From RXOA01 sp964554715 (lineage in GTDB: Bacteria; Bipolaricaulota; Bipolaricaulia; UBA7950; UBA9294), in NCBI GenBank assembly GCA_964554715.1, contig CAZKPU010000006.1, forward strand, positions 1-44,428: a DNA stretch of 44,428 nucleotides, in the 5' to 3' direction. Each line of letters starts with the position of its first letter. Position 1 is the first letter of the stretch. The notes under the pieces were generated by a model. The model saw only the letters and a program-made list of their open reading frames with translations, was not told the origin of the DNA and made no database searches. The position numbers and the translations under genes were made by a program. Of this stretch, positions 1 to 7,218 are shown in pieces.

Positions 1-52
1 CGATTCGCTTCGCGAATCTCCACGCACGATTCGCTTCGCGAATCTCCACGCA
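1..52. repeat. two tandem copies of a 26-bp hairpin repeat
   Basis: Two identical 26-bp units abut at 1-26 and 27-52. Each holds the inverted repeat GATTCGC-TTC-GCGAATC, a 7-bp stem with a 3-nt loop, followed by the spacer TCCACGCA after a shared C. The array begins at the first base, so it may continue outside the window. It runs directly into the second repeat type at position 53. The sequence shows the repeats and the dyad. No function is known to me; dispersed hairpin repeats of this sort (REP or MITE-like) are common in intergenic DNA. Confidence 0.85.
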
Positions 53-263
53 CGAATTGACCCGGCCCTANNNNNNNNNNNNNNNNNNNNNNNNNNNNNN
101 NNNNNNNNNNNNNNNNNNNNNNNNNNNNNNNNNNNNNNNNNNNNNNNNNNNNNNNNNNNNNNNNNNNNNNCACTGTCAATTCTCCTTTCACGAATTGACC
201 CGGCCCTACACTGTCAATTCTCCTTTCACGAATTGACCCGGCCCTACACTGTCAATTCTCCTT
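53..263. repeat. 38-bp tandem hairpin repeat interrupted by the N gap
   Basis: Complete 38-bp units lie at 171-208 and 209-246, a partial third copy at 247-263, and the last 18 bases of a unit at 53-70, on the other side of the run of N. Each unit contains GTCAATTC and its exact reverse complement GAATTGAC, 9 nt apart, so it can fold as an 8-bp hairpin. A CCGGCCCTA segment joins the units. Because the same unit flanks both sides of the gap, the gap almost certainly hides more copies. The last copy stops next to the secA -35 box. Confidence 0.85.
71..170. other. assembly gap of 100 N
   Basis: Exactly 100 undetermined bases, the size scaffolders commonly insert for a gap of unknown length. It sits inside the tandem repeat, which explains why assembly failed there. 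The real length cannot be read from this sequence. Confidence 0.95.
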
Positions 264-290
264 GAATGCCATCGGTCACGTTCCTATACT
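262..290 (+). promoter_or_regulatory. secA promoter, apparently leaderless
   Basis: TTGAAT (262-267), a 17-bp spacer and TATACT (285-290) make a good housekeeping promoter. The predicted transcription start, about 7 nt past the -10 box, falls on the GTG at 297, and no Shine-Dalgarno sequence lies between. The -35 box overlaps the end of the last truncated tandem repeat copy. Confidence 0.7.
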
Positions 291-296
291 GGCCCG

Positions 297-2897
297 GTGA
301 CTTCTATGGGTACTCAACGTCTTCGAAACGCCGTCAACTATCTTCTCGGGCAAACCGATGCCCAGCAGCTTGCGCGCTATAACAAGGAACTCCAAGCGAT
401 CCATCAACGCGCGGACGAGGTTTCCGTTCTCTCCGACGATGAGCTTCGCGCGCAGATCGACCAGTGCCGCCGACAGCTGCAAGACGGCTCCTCCCGGCAG
501 GATGTCCGCCCGATCGTGTTCTCCGTCATCCGTGAGGTGGCGGCACGCACACTCGATATGCGTCCGTTCGACGTCCAGATCCTTGGAGCGCTTGTCTTGG
601 ATGACCGGAAGATCGCGGAGATGCAAACCGGAGAAGGAAAGACCCTGGTCGCCACTCTGCCTGCTGCGCTGAACGCTCTTGTTGGCAAGGTTCACGTGGT
701 TACCGTCAACGACTACCTTGCCAAGCGCGACCGGGAATGGATGGGACCGGTCTATGAAGCCGTCGGCCTTTCCGTCGGCCTGCTGCAAGACGGGATGGAG
801 GTTGAGGACCGGAAGGCGGCGTATACCTGCGATATTGTCTACGGCACAAACAACCAGTTCGGGTTCGACTATTTGCGCGACAATATGGTGCTATACGCCG
901 ATCGGAAGGTGCAGGTCTCCCTTGACTTCGCCATCGTAGACGAGATCGACAACATCCTCATCGATGAGGCCAGAACGCCGCTGATCATCTCCGGAGCCAC
1001 CTCTCAGACCATCGACAAGTACCGGAAGTTCGCTGGCATTGCTCGATCGTTCCGCCGTGAGGTCGATTTCGAGATCGACGAAGAAGCTCGCCGGTTGTCA
1101 CTGACCGACGACGGCGTTCACAGGGCAGAGCGCCTTCTCTCCGTCGAGAACCTCTACGATGAAACCGAAGAAGCCAGGGAAAACCAAAACTACCTCCTGA
1201 ACGCGCTCCGCGCTCTCCATCTGTTCAAGAAGGAGAGCCACTATATCGTCAAGGACCACCGCGTCATGATCGTGGATGAGTTCACCGGGCGCCTAATGCC
1301 CGATCGCCGTTTCTCGGACGGTTTGCATCAGGCGTTGGAAGCCAAAGAGGGGCTCACGGTCCAGCGGGAGTCGCAGACGCTGGCTCAGATTACCCTGCAA
1401 CACTACTTCGGCCTCTACGGAAGCCTGTGCGGCATGACGGGGACCGCCAAAACGGAAGAAGATGAGTTCAAGCAGATCTACGGCTTGCCTGTCCTTCAGA
1501 TCCCGACCAACCGCCCGCTGATCCGTGAGGCTCTTCCCGACAGGATCTTCCGCACCGAGAAGGCGAAATTCGAAGCGATCGCCGACGAGACGATGCTGCT
1601 TCACGAGAAGGATCGCCCAGTGTTGATCGGCACGAATTCGATCGAGACATCCGAGCGGCTCTCCCATCTTCTCAAGGCACGCAAGCTGCCTCACACCGTC
1701 CTGAACGCCAAGCATCATGAGAAGGAAGCCGAAATCGTCCAGGATGCCGGGCAGCCCGGTGCCATCACCGTTGCTACGAACATGGCCGGCCGGGGAACCG
1801 ATATCAAGCTGGGAGAGAACGTCTCCGAGATCGGCGGGCTCCACGTCATCGGCTGTCAACGCCACGAATCCCGTCGCATCGACAATCAGTTGCTCGGTCG
1901 TGCCGGAAGGCAAGGTGACCCCGGTTCGTCGCAGTTCTATCTGTCACTGACCGACGATCTTCTTCGCATCTTCGGGGGCGAGCGGATCGGAGGATTGCTC
2001 GATCGCCTGGGGATGGAAGAAGGGGAAGCCATCGAGCACGAGATGCTGACCGGAGCGATCCGGCGCGCACAGAAGCGTGTCGAGGGCCGAAACTTCGAAA
2101 TCCGCAAACGCCTCATCGACTACGACCTGGTCATGGCGAAACAGCGCGACGCCATTTATTCCTTACGTGACCGGCTTCTGCTTCCTCCGCAGGATTCGGA
2201 AGCGGTGATTCCGCTCGATGATCTCGATGAGCACTTTGACGAGCTGTTCGCGGACTATGTCGCCGACCTTATGACCCGGTATGCAGACGCCTCCATCCCG
2301 GAGGACGAGTGGAACATGGAGGGGCTCGGCCGCGAGATGGCGGCGCTGACAGGGGAAACCTCGATCACGCTTTCGAGCGGATCCCGGGAGCATCTGTCGA
2401 CCCTGCTTCTCGAGCAGATGCAAGCGGCCCTTGGCAAGCAGAAAGAGCGTCTGGGACAGCAGTTCCCGATGATCACACGCTACTTGATGCTGCGAACGAT
2501 CGATGAGCAGTGGTTGGCTCACCTCTATACGCTGGATGACCTTCGAGAAGGAATCGGGTGGACGGCCTACGGGGGAACGGATCCTCTGATTGCCTTCAAG
2601 CGCGAGTCGTTTTCGCTGTTTCAGGAGATGCTGGCACGAACCGGGACAAAGATCGTCCGCCTGGTGCTGAGTGCGCGCCTTGCACCTGCCGGACCGGGAG
2701 CGGCCAAGGATGCAAGACGTAACATGCGACTGGTTCACGACAGCACCTCGGCCTTGGGGGAAGCGCGCCAGCGTGCCGGAAATCGCCCGCAAGGCAAGTC
2801 AAAGCCTGTCACCCACACGACGAAGGCCGGGCGAAACGATCCTTGTCCTTGCGGCTCGGGGAAGAAGTTCAAGAACTGCTGCGGCAGGAACGGCTGA
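297..2897 (+). CDS. secA: preprotein translocase ATPase SecA
   Basis: SecA is the ATPase motor that drives unfolded preproteins through SecYEG. The 866-residue protein has Walker A GEGKT at residues 112-116, a DEAD-like VDEIDNILIDEARTP segment near 215-230, and the helicase motif NMAGRGTDI near 500. The C-terminal zinc/SecB-binding tail is CPCGSGKKFKNCC at 850-862. Length is normal for a compact SecA. The start is uncertain: GTG at 297 coincides with the predicted transcription start, and ATG at 306 is three codons further in; neither has a ribosome-binding site. It stands alone, convergent with the transporter operon downstream. SecG is encoded at 11527-11748 in the same window. Confidence 0.97.
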   Translation: MTSMGTQRLRNAVNYLLGQTDAQQLARYNKELQAIHQRADEVSVLSDDELRAQIDQCRRQLQDGSSRQDVRPIVFSVIREVAARTLDMRPFDVQILGALVLDDRKIAEMQTGEGKTLVATLPAALNALVGKVHVVTVNDYLAKRDREWMGPVYEAVGLSVGLLQDGMEVEDRKAAYTCDIVYGTNNQFGFDYLRDNMVLYADRKVQVSLDFAIVDEIDNILIDEARTPLIISGATSQTIDKYRKFAGIARSFRREVDFEIDEEARRLSLTDDGVHRAERLLSVENLYDETEEARENQNYLLNALRALHLFKKESHYIVKDHRVMIVDEFTGRLMPDRRFSDGLHQALEAKEGLTVQRESQTLAQITLQHYFGLYGSLCGMTGTAKTEEDEFKQIYGLPVLQIPTNRPLIREALPDRIFRTEKAKFEAIADETMLLHEKDRPVLIGTNSIETSERLSHLLKARKLPHTVLNAKHHEKEAEIVQDAGQPGAITVATNMAGRGTDIKLGENVSEIGGLHVIGCQRHESRRIDNQLLGRAGRQGDPGSSQFYLSLTDDLLRIFGGERIGGLLDRLGMEEGEAIEHEMLTGAIRRAQKRVEGRNFEIRKRLIDYDLVMAKQRDAIYSLRDRLLLPPQDSEAVIPLDDLDEHFDELFADYVADLMTRYADASIPEDEWNMEGLGREMAALTGETSITLSSGSREHLSTLLLEQMQAALGKQKERLGQQFPMITRYLMLRTIDEQWLAHLYTLDDLREGIGWTAYGGTDPLIAFKRESFSLFQEMLARTGTKIVRLVLSARLAPAGPGAAKDARRNMRLVHDSTSALGEARQRAGNRPQGKSKPVTHTTKAGRNDPCPCGSGKKFKNCCGRNG

Positions 2898-2898
2898 G

Positions 2899-2948
2899 CC
2901 GATCGCAGCCGGATCTCCGCTGATGCACGATGAGCCGGCTGCGATCGG
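2899..2948. terminator. convergent stem-loop between secA and the TrpZ-like gene
   Basis: A perfect 14-bp inverted repeat (2899-2912 and 2935-2948, arms CCGATCGCAGCCGG and its complement) with a 22-nt loop begins two bases after the secA stop. It lies between two converging genes, so it probably ends transcription or protects 3' ends from both sides. No clear U tract follows on either strand, so it is not a canonical intrinsic terminator. Confidence 0.6.
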
Positions 2949-2977
2949 TTCCGGCATAACTCGGGGTTCCCGCCTCC

Positions 2978-3766
2978 CTAGCAGACTCGTTCCAGCAACA
3001 ACTCATCATCGACAACATGATGTCTTGAGAACATGTCGACCAGTTCGGAGACGGTCGTCTCGGCCTTCTCTTCACCGGCCAGCTCGTGAATGATCTCGCC
3101 CTTGTGCATCATGACCAGCCGATCGCCAAGTTCGATGGCTTGCTCCATGTTGTGAGTCACCATCAGCGTCGTGAGGCCGAGCCGTTCGACAAACGCGCAA
3201 GTCATCCGCACGATCATCGCTGCATTGCTCGGGTCGAGCGCCGCCGTATGCTCATCAAGCAGTAGGACTTCCGGCTGAGCCAGCGTCGCCATCAGGATCG
3301 TCATCGCTTGACGTTCTCCGCCGGAAAGCGTTGCCACACTGCAGTCAAGGCGGTCCTCCATGCCGATGTTCAGCACTTCGAGCTGTTCACGGATTCGGCG
3401 ATGCATGCGAGCCGGAAGCGCAAGCCGTAGCGTCCGATGCCCACGCTTTGCGGCCAGCGCGAGGTTCTCCGCCACCGTCATCGACGGCGCCGTTCCTGCC
3501 AGCGGATCCTGAACGATTCGGCCGATCCGCCGTGCTCGGATGTGAGCCGGCACACCGGTGATGTCCATGTCTGCCAGCCGGATCGTGCCCGTTGTGGGGG
3601 GAAACGTTCCTGCAATGAGGTTCAGAAGCGTGCTCTTGCCCGCGCCGTTGGAACCGATAATCGTGAGAAACTCTCCGGCACGCAGATCGAGATCGATTTG
3701 CCGGATCGCCACTTTGCGGTCAGCGCCTGTTTGAAAGATCTTGGAGACACCGTTCAGGCTCAACAT
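2978..3766 (-). CDS. ABC transporter ATP-binding protein, TrpZ-like
   Basis: This is the cytoplasmic ATPase subunit of the importer encoded by the two genes upstream. The 262-residue protein has Walker A GSNGAGKST near residues 38-46, signature LSGGERQ near 150, Walker B VLLLDEHTAAL and a switch histidine in TLMVTHNM. The ATG at 3766 is preceded by AGGAAGG. The start codon lies inside the 3' end of the permease gene (7-base overlap), so the two are translationally coupled. The family pairs with ABC_sub_bind-type binding proteins (TrpX) and BPD_transp_2 permeases. Substrate assignment rests on the attenuator upstream of the operon, not on this protein. Confidence 0.9.
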   Translation of the reverse strand: MLSLNGVSKIFQTGADRKVAIRQIDLDLRAGEFLTIIGSNGAGKSTLLNLIAGTFPPTTGTIRLADMDITGVPAHIRARRIGRIVQDPLAGTAPSMTVAENLALAAKRGHRTLRLALPARMHRRIREQLEVLNIGMEDRLDCSVATLSGGERQAMTILMATLAQPEVLLLDEHTAALDPSNAAMIVRMTCAFVERLGLTTLMVTHNMEQAIELGDRLVMMHKGEIIHELAGEEKAETTVSELVDMFSRHHVVDDELLLERVC

Positions 3767-4659
3767 GCGCGCACCTTCCTTTGCCGACGCTCTCGGAGCG
3801 TCGGGGCCACCAACGCCAGAATCACCAGAAGCGATGTCACCAGCTTCATATCGCTCGCCTGGAATCCGATCACGTAGCCGTAACGGAGCGCAAGGACGAC
3901 CGCCAGCCGGTAGATGATCGATCCGACCAGTACGCCGACGGTCATCCATCCGATCCGCGAGGAGCGGATCAGCGTACCCCCGATGATGACCGCCGCCAGA
4001 CCGGTCACAATCGTCCCGGTTCCCATGCCGACGTCCGCAAATCCGTTGTACTGAGCCACCAAGGCCCCGGAAAGGGCGACCAGCCCGTTGGCAACAGCGA
4101 CACCGAGGACCTTCATCGAGTTGGTGTTCACTCCCTGCGCGGTGATCATCGTCTCGCTGTCGCCGGTGGCTCGAAGCGCGAACCCGACCTCGGTTCGAAG
4201 AAACAGATCCAGCAGCAGCTTGACGCCGACCGCAAGCAACGCGATGAACGCCAGGATCGCCACCGGACCAAGCCCCGACCAGGCGGTATTCACAAGCCGC
4301 GTCGCCGTATCGATCCGCAGCAAGGACAGGTTCGGCCGTCCCATGATCCGCAGGTTGATCGAGTACAGCATGATCATCATCAGCACGCCTGAAAGGAGGC
4401 TGGTGATCTTCAGTTTCGTATGGAGAAGCCCCGTGATCGTTCCTGCCGCCGCTCCGGCGACAAACGCGATCGCAAGAACCGAGAACGGATCGAATCCAAA
4501 CCTGGACAAGAGAAGAGAGGCGATGGCCGCTCCGGTTACGAAGCTCCCGTCAACCGTGAGATCCGGGAAGTCGAGTATGCGATACGTCAGGAAGATGCCG
4601 AGTGCGGCAATCCCGTAGGCCATGCCTTGTTCGAGTGCGTGTATGAAAAGCGTTCCCAT
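3760..4659 (-). CDS. ABC transporter permease, TrpY-like
   Basis: This 299-residue membrane protein of the branched-chain/ribose permease superfamily has about eight or nine hydrophobic segments. It opens with a helix and the family motif DFPDLTVDGSF near residues 31-41, which is typical of permeases paired with ABC_sub_bind binding proteins. It begins 15 nt after the binding-protein gene, with GGGAG upstream of the ATG, and overlaps the ATPase gene by 7 bases. It would form the transmembrane pore of the importer. Confidence 0.9.
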   Translation of the reverse strand: MGTLFIHALEQGMAYGIAALGIFLTYRILDFPDLTVDGSFVTGAAIASLLLSRFGFDPFSVLAIAFVAGAAAGTITGLLHTKLKITSLLSGVLMMIMLYSINLRIMGRPNLSLLRIDTATRLVNTAWSGLGPVAILAFIALLAVGVKLLLDLFLRTEVGFALRATGDSETMITAQGVNTNSMKVLGVAVANGLVALSGALVAQYNGFADVGMGTGTIVTGLAAVIIGGTLIRSSRIGWMTVGVLVGSIIYRLAVVLALRYGYVIGFQASDMKLVTSLLVILALVAPTLRERRQRKVRAC

Positions 4660-4674
4660 CGCCGATCTCCCGTC

Positions 4675-5673
4675 CTATTCCTCGTTCCTGGTGAAGGTCG
4701 CGCCGCCGTACAGCACGGAGACGGCACGCTCGGCGACCGAGACAGGGAATTCGAGTCCGATGAGAGCTGCCTCATCGAGGTTCAGGTGTATCCCGGCTCC
4801 GGACACGAACGTCACCGGAATTTCGTTGGGAAGAACGCCACCGTGGATCCGCAGCACAAGCTCCCCGGTTGTTAGCCCAAGGTCGTAGTAGTCAAAGCCT
4901 GCGGCAAGGGTTGCGCCGGCAAGGCTTGTCGGATCGGCGACAAGCAACGGAATCTTTGCCTCTTGCGACACGGCAAGAACTGAGTCGATCGCCGAGACCA
5001 CTGTGTTGTCCGTCGTAACGTACAGCGCATCGACCCGTCCCATCAGTGATTGTGCCGCAATGGGCACATTGGCCGATGTGTCCGCGCTTGCAGCAATCAG
5101 AGACAGCCCGAGGTCTTCGGCGGCAACGCGGGCCATGTCCGTCAGCACCACGGAGTTCGCCTCGCCCGGGTTGTAGACGATCCCGATCGATTCGATCTCA
5201 TCGGAAAGCTCCTGAAGGAGCCTGATGTCATCGGCGACGTTGATCATGTCCGAAACACCGGTGATGTTCTCGTTGCCGCTGGGATCGCTGGCATCGGGAA
5301 CCAACTCGGCGCCGACCGGATCGGTAATCGCCGAGTAGATCACGGGAGTGTCGGTCCCACGGAACACTTCGGCCGCCGCTTGAGCCGTCGCTGTAGCAAT
5401 GGCTACGACGAAATCCACGCCTTGTGCCTGGAAGTTCTGGGCGATCGATACCGCGACGGTGTAGTCTCCCTGTGCGCTGGCACGAAGGTACTCTACATCG
5501 ACTCCTTCTTCGTATCCTGCGGCGGTCAACGCGTCGATCGTCCCTTGTTCCACCGCGTCAAGCGCCGGATGTTCAACAATCTTGCAGATTCCAATCTTCA
5601 GAGGGGCGGCCAGTCCGACAAGTGCAACGCCAACCAGCAGCCCGATGGCGATCAACCACATGCTTCGCTTCAC
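4675..5673 (-). CDS. ABC transporter substrate-binding protein, TrpX-like
   Basis: This 332-residue exported binding protein of the ABC_sub_bind family (PF04392) has a Sec signal peptide at residues 1-22 (hydrophobic core after MKRSM, cleavage near GLAAP). The mature part opens with KIGICKIVEHPALD, a family hallmark, followed by the fold seen in TrpX. I place the start at GTG 5673 because AAGGAG lies 5 nt upstream; a longer frame to 5790 has no ribosome-binding site and would hide the signal peptide. It is the first gene of the operon. The leader between 6032 and 5674 encodes an aromatic-rich peptide and an intrinsic terminator, which argues that the substrate is tryptophan, tyrosine, phenylalanine or a precursor. 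In Firmicutes, TrpXYZ homologues are controlled by tryptophan T-boxes, which agrees. Confidence 0.88.
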   Translation of the reverse strand: MKRSMWLIAIGLLVGVALVGLAAPLKIGICKIVEHPALDAVEQGTIDALTAAGYEEGVDVEYLRASAQGDYTVAVSIAQNFQAQGVDFVVAIATATAQAAAEVFRGTDTPVIYSAITDPVGAELVPDASDPSGNENITGVSDMINVADDIRLLQELSDEIESIGIVYNPGEANSVVLTDMARVAAEDLGLSLIAASADTSANVPIAAQSLMGRVDALYVTTDNTVVSAIDSVLAVSQEAKIPLLVADPTSLAGATLAAGFDYYDLGLTTGELVLRIHGGVLPNEIPVTFVSGAGIHLNLDEAALIGLEFPVSVAERAVSVLYGGATFTRNEE

Positions 5674-5707
5674 AACAACTCCTTCTTCCCGTAAGCTATC
5701 GTTCCTG

Positions 5708-5783
5708 CAGCCCCTCCCATGGGGCTGTCTCGGGGCACCGCCTGCGGCAGCGATCTCTGCCGGTCGGTTGCGCGGGCGGTGCC
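5708..5783 (-). other. structured RNA segment in the TrpX-like leader
   Basis: Downstream of the attenuator terminator the minus-strand leader can fold a long hairpin. Outer arms GGCACCGCC (5783-5775) and GGCGGTGCC (5742-5734) are perfectly complementary, enclosing an inner hairpin CGGCAG-AGATCG-CTGCCG (5762-5745). A second hairpin, CAGCCCC (5727-5721) with GGGGCTG (5714-5708), follows. Neither is followed by a U tract. The ribosome-binding site lies at 5684-5679, just beyond. I do not recognise a known riboswitch; it could set message stability or translation. Confidence 0.5.
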
Positions 5784-5857
5784 TTTCCAACTCGCGCAGT
5801 CTTCGTTCGAATCGACCTGCCTCCTTTCACAGCCAGCATCTTTCTCGCTTCCACATC

Positions 5858-5891
5858 AAAAGAAAAGACCGCAGGCAAAACGCCTGCAGTC
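5858..5891 (-). terminator. attenuator terminator of the TrpX-like operon
   Basis: On the minus strand GACTGCAGGC (5891-5882), loop GTTTT and GCCTGCGGTC (5876-5867) form a 10-bp stem with one G-U pair, followed by TTTTCTTTT (5866-5858). This is a textbook intrinsic terminator placed 34 nt after the stop codon of the aromatic-rich leader peptide and about 185 nt before the first structural gene. It must be read through for the transporter to be expressed. Confidence 0.85.
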
Positions 5892-5924
5892 GGCAACTGG
5901 CTTCTCCGGAACGCGCTTGTAGTG

Positions 5925-6029
5925 CTAGCGCGTCGCGTCGAAGCCAGACGTAAACCAGTAATAGAAATAAGAGCCGGAGCAGGAGACGTGTCGCGGTTGG
6001 ACTCGTTCGCTACTCCGTGCTTGGATCAT
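5925..6029 (-). CDS. aromatic-rich leader peptide (attenuator control peptide)
   Basis: A 34-residue ORF begins 9 nt after the -10 box of the minus-strand promoter and ends at TAG 5927-5925. Residues 21-26 read Tyr-Phe-Tyr-Tyr-Trp-Phe, with another Phe at 30: seven aromatic residues in ten. Such a run is the hallmark of amino-acid control codons in leader peptides of attenuated operons (trpL, pheL). Downstream RNA can pair CTGGCTTC (5947-5940, codons 28-30) with GAAGCCAG (5904-5897), around an inner ACGCGC/GCGCGT stem (5933-5928 with 5916-5911), before the terminator. Ribosome position on the aromatic codons would therefore alter folding. No ribosome-binding site fits before the ATG, so translation would be leaderless. 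I could not derive a convincing antiterminator by hand. There is no known homologue that I can name. Confidence 0.75.
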   Translation of the reverse strand: MIQARSSERVQPRHVSCSGSYFYYWFTSGFDATR

Positions 6030-6038
6030 CTTGGAGCC

Positions 6039-6067
6039 ACTATAGGGCGATCCCGGGACTCTGTCAA
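6039..6067 (-). promoter_or_regulatory. promoter of the TrpX-like operon leader
   Basis: On the minus strand TTGACA (6067-6062), a 17-bp spacer and TATAGT (6044-6039) form a near-consensus housekeeping promoter. The expected start is about 6032, three bases before the leader peptide ATG. It is divergent from the hrcA promoter; the two -35 boxes are only 8 bp apart. Confidence 0.85.
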
Positions 6068-6075
6068 GGGTGACG

Positions 6076-6104
6076 TTGACAAGAAACCCAACGGAGTCTA
6101 TCAT
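6076..6104 (+). promoter_or_regulatory. hrcA-grpE-dnaK-dnaJ promoter
   Basis: TTGACA (6076-6081), a 17-bp spacer and TATCAT (6099-6104) give a strong vegetative promoter. Its last base is the first base of the CIRCE operator, so the predicted start (about 6111) lies inside the operator, as is usual for HrcA-repressed operons. Confidence 0.85.
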
Positions 6105-6130
6105 TAGCAGACAGTAATCCTGAGTGCTAA
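6104..6130 (+). promoter_or_regulatory. CIRCE operator (HrcA-binding inverted repeat)
   Basis: The sequence TTAGCAGAC, 9 nt, GAGTGCTAA matches the CIRCE consensus TTAGCACTC-N9-GAGTGCTAA with a perfect right arm and two mismatches in the left arm. It sits directly downstream of the -10 box and upstream of hrcA. HrcA bound here would block transcription of the whole chaperone operon. Confidence 0.9.
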
Positions 6131-6135
6131 ATACG

Positions 6136-7218
6136 ATGATGAACCTACCTGAGCGACAAAGGCTGATTCTAAAAGAGATCGTTGATCGGTACATCCGCTA
6201 CCGTGAACCCGTATCATCGCGAATGATCCTTGAAGACTACGGATTGCGCGTGTCCTCAGCCACCGTTCGGAATGACATGGGCGATCTCGAGGAACAGGAG
6301 TACATCCGCAAGCCGTACTCCTCCTCCGGACGAGTTCCCACAGAGAAGGGGTACCGCTTCTTCGTGGAGTGGTTGCTCGACCTTTCGGAACTGACCCACA
6401 AGGAACAGCACTCGGTGGTCGAAGCGTACGAAACGCCCTACCTGGAAGTCGCAGAGACCATGCAGCACACGGCCTTTCTGCTCGCAAGCATCACCGGGTG
6501 TGTTGGATTCGTGATCCCGGCACGCGCCGAAGAGACACGTCTCAGCCGCGTCGTTCTGACAAGGCTTTCCGCGCATTCGGCGCTCCTGGTGGTCATCTCC
6601 GACATCGGCGTCGTGAAGCACGGGGTCGTGCCGATCGAATCGCAGATCGGCGATGAGGTCATCGCGCATGTGAACCATCTGATCAACGACTCGCTTCACG
6701 GCGTAACGTTGGACCGCGTTCTGCAACTGGCGTCTGAGGATCGTTCCGACGGATGGTACGAGCCGTCCGTTCGCCAAGCGCTGCGCGTGCTGAGGTTCTT
6801 ATTGGCGCGCGACCAGCGGCAGCCGTTGTTTCTCGAGGGGATGGCGAACCTGCTCCCGGAACTGCGCACGGTGGAACCCGAGACGGCGTTGGATCGCTTC
6901 GGCGGCCTTATGGGGTCCTTGAAGGATCCGACGGCGTTCGTTCATGCTGTCCGCTCCTATCGAGACAACCATCACGGCGTCGCCATTGCAATCGGCGATC
7001 TGCCGCTTCAGGGGATGGAAGGCTTCAGCGTGGTTTCGGCCCGGTACGGCCCCCATGACGGGGTCCTTGGAATCATTGCACCACTCTGGATGGACTACAG
7101 CAAGGCACTGTCCGCAACGAATTACGTCGGCGCGCGGTTGGAGGCGTTTTTCCTCGCCGCACGCGCCCGTCATGCGGAGGAGGCAGTTGATGAGGAATCG
7201 ACCGGATCACGATCCTGA
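6136..7218 (+). CDS. hrcA: heat-inducible transcription repressor HrcA
   Basis: HrcA is the CIRCE-binding repressor of class I heat-shock genes and is kept active by GroEL in model species. The 360-residue protein has an N-terminal winged helix (LPERQRLILKEIVDRYI, then SSATVRNDMGDLEEQEYI as recognition region) and GRVPTEKGYRFFV, followed by a GAF-like dimerisation core. A GTG at 6124 would extend the frame but lies inside the CIRCE right arm, so ATG 6136 (or 6139) is preferred; neither has a strong ribosome-binding site. It is first in the operon and its 3' end overlaps grpE by 29 bases. Confidence 0.95.
   Translation: MMNLPERQRLILKEIVDRYIRYREPVSSRMILEDYGLRVSSATVRNDMGDLEEQEYIRKPYSSSGRVPTEKGYRFFVEWLLDLSELTHKEQHSVVEAYETPYLEVAETMQHTAFLLASITGCVGFVIPARAEETRLSRVVLTRLSAHSALLVVISDIGVVKHGVVPIESQIGDEVIAHVNHLINDSLHGVTLDRVLQLASEDRSDGWYEPSVRQALRVLRFLLARDQRQPLFLEGMANLLPELRTVEPETALDRFGGLMGSLKDPTAFVHAVRSYRDNHHGVAIAIGDLPLQGMEGFSVVSARYGPHDGVLGIIAPLWMDYSKALSATNYVGARLEAFFLAARARHAEEAVDEESTGSRS

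Noticed and set aside
1..263. CRISPR array
   Set aside because: The units are directly tandem, with no unique spacers between repeats, and no cas genes are in the window.
5696..5896. 66-codon minus-strand ORF across the attenuator terminator
   Set aside because: It spans the terminator stem and the structured leader, lacks a ribosome-binding site and has an Arg/Pro-rich composition typical of a shadow frame.
5973..5983. CCTGC-TC-CGGC pairing with the 5' arm of the attenuator terminator as antiterminator
   Set aside because: The pairing exists (with 5894-5883), but a ribosome stalled on the aromatic codons would cover the upstream strand, which is the wrong logic for starvation readthrough. 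Left unresolved.
5975..6010. T-box-like sequence (CCAACCGCG) in the TrpX-like leader
   Set aside because: It resembles the T-box core TGGNACCGCG only in ACCGCG, lies about 100 nt before the terminator rather than in its 5' arm, and falls inside the aromatic leader peptide. The attenuator explanation fits better.
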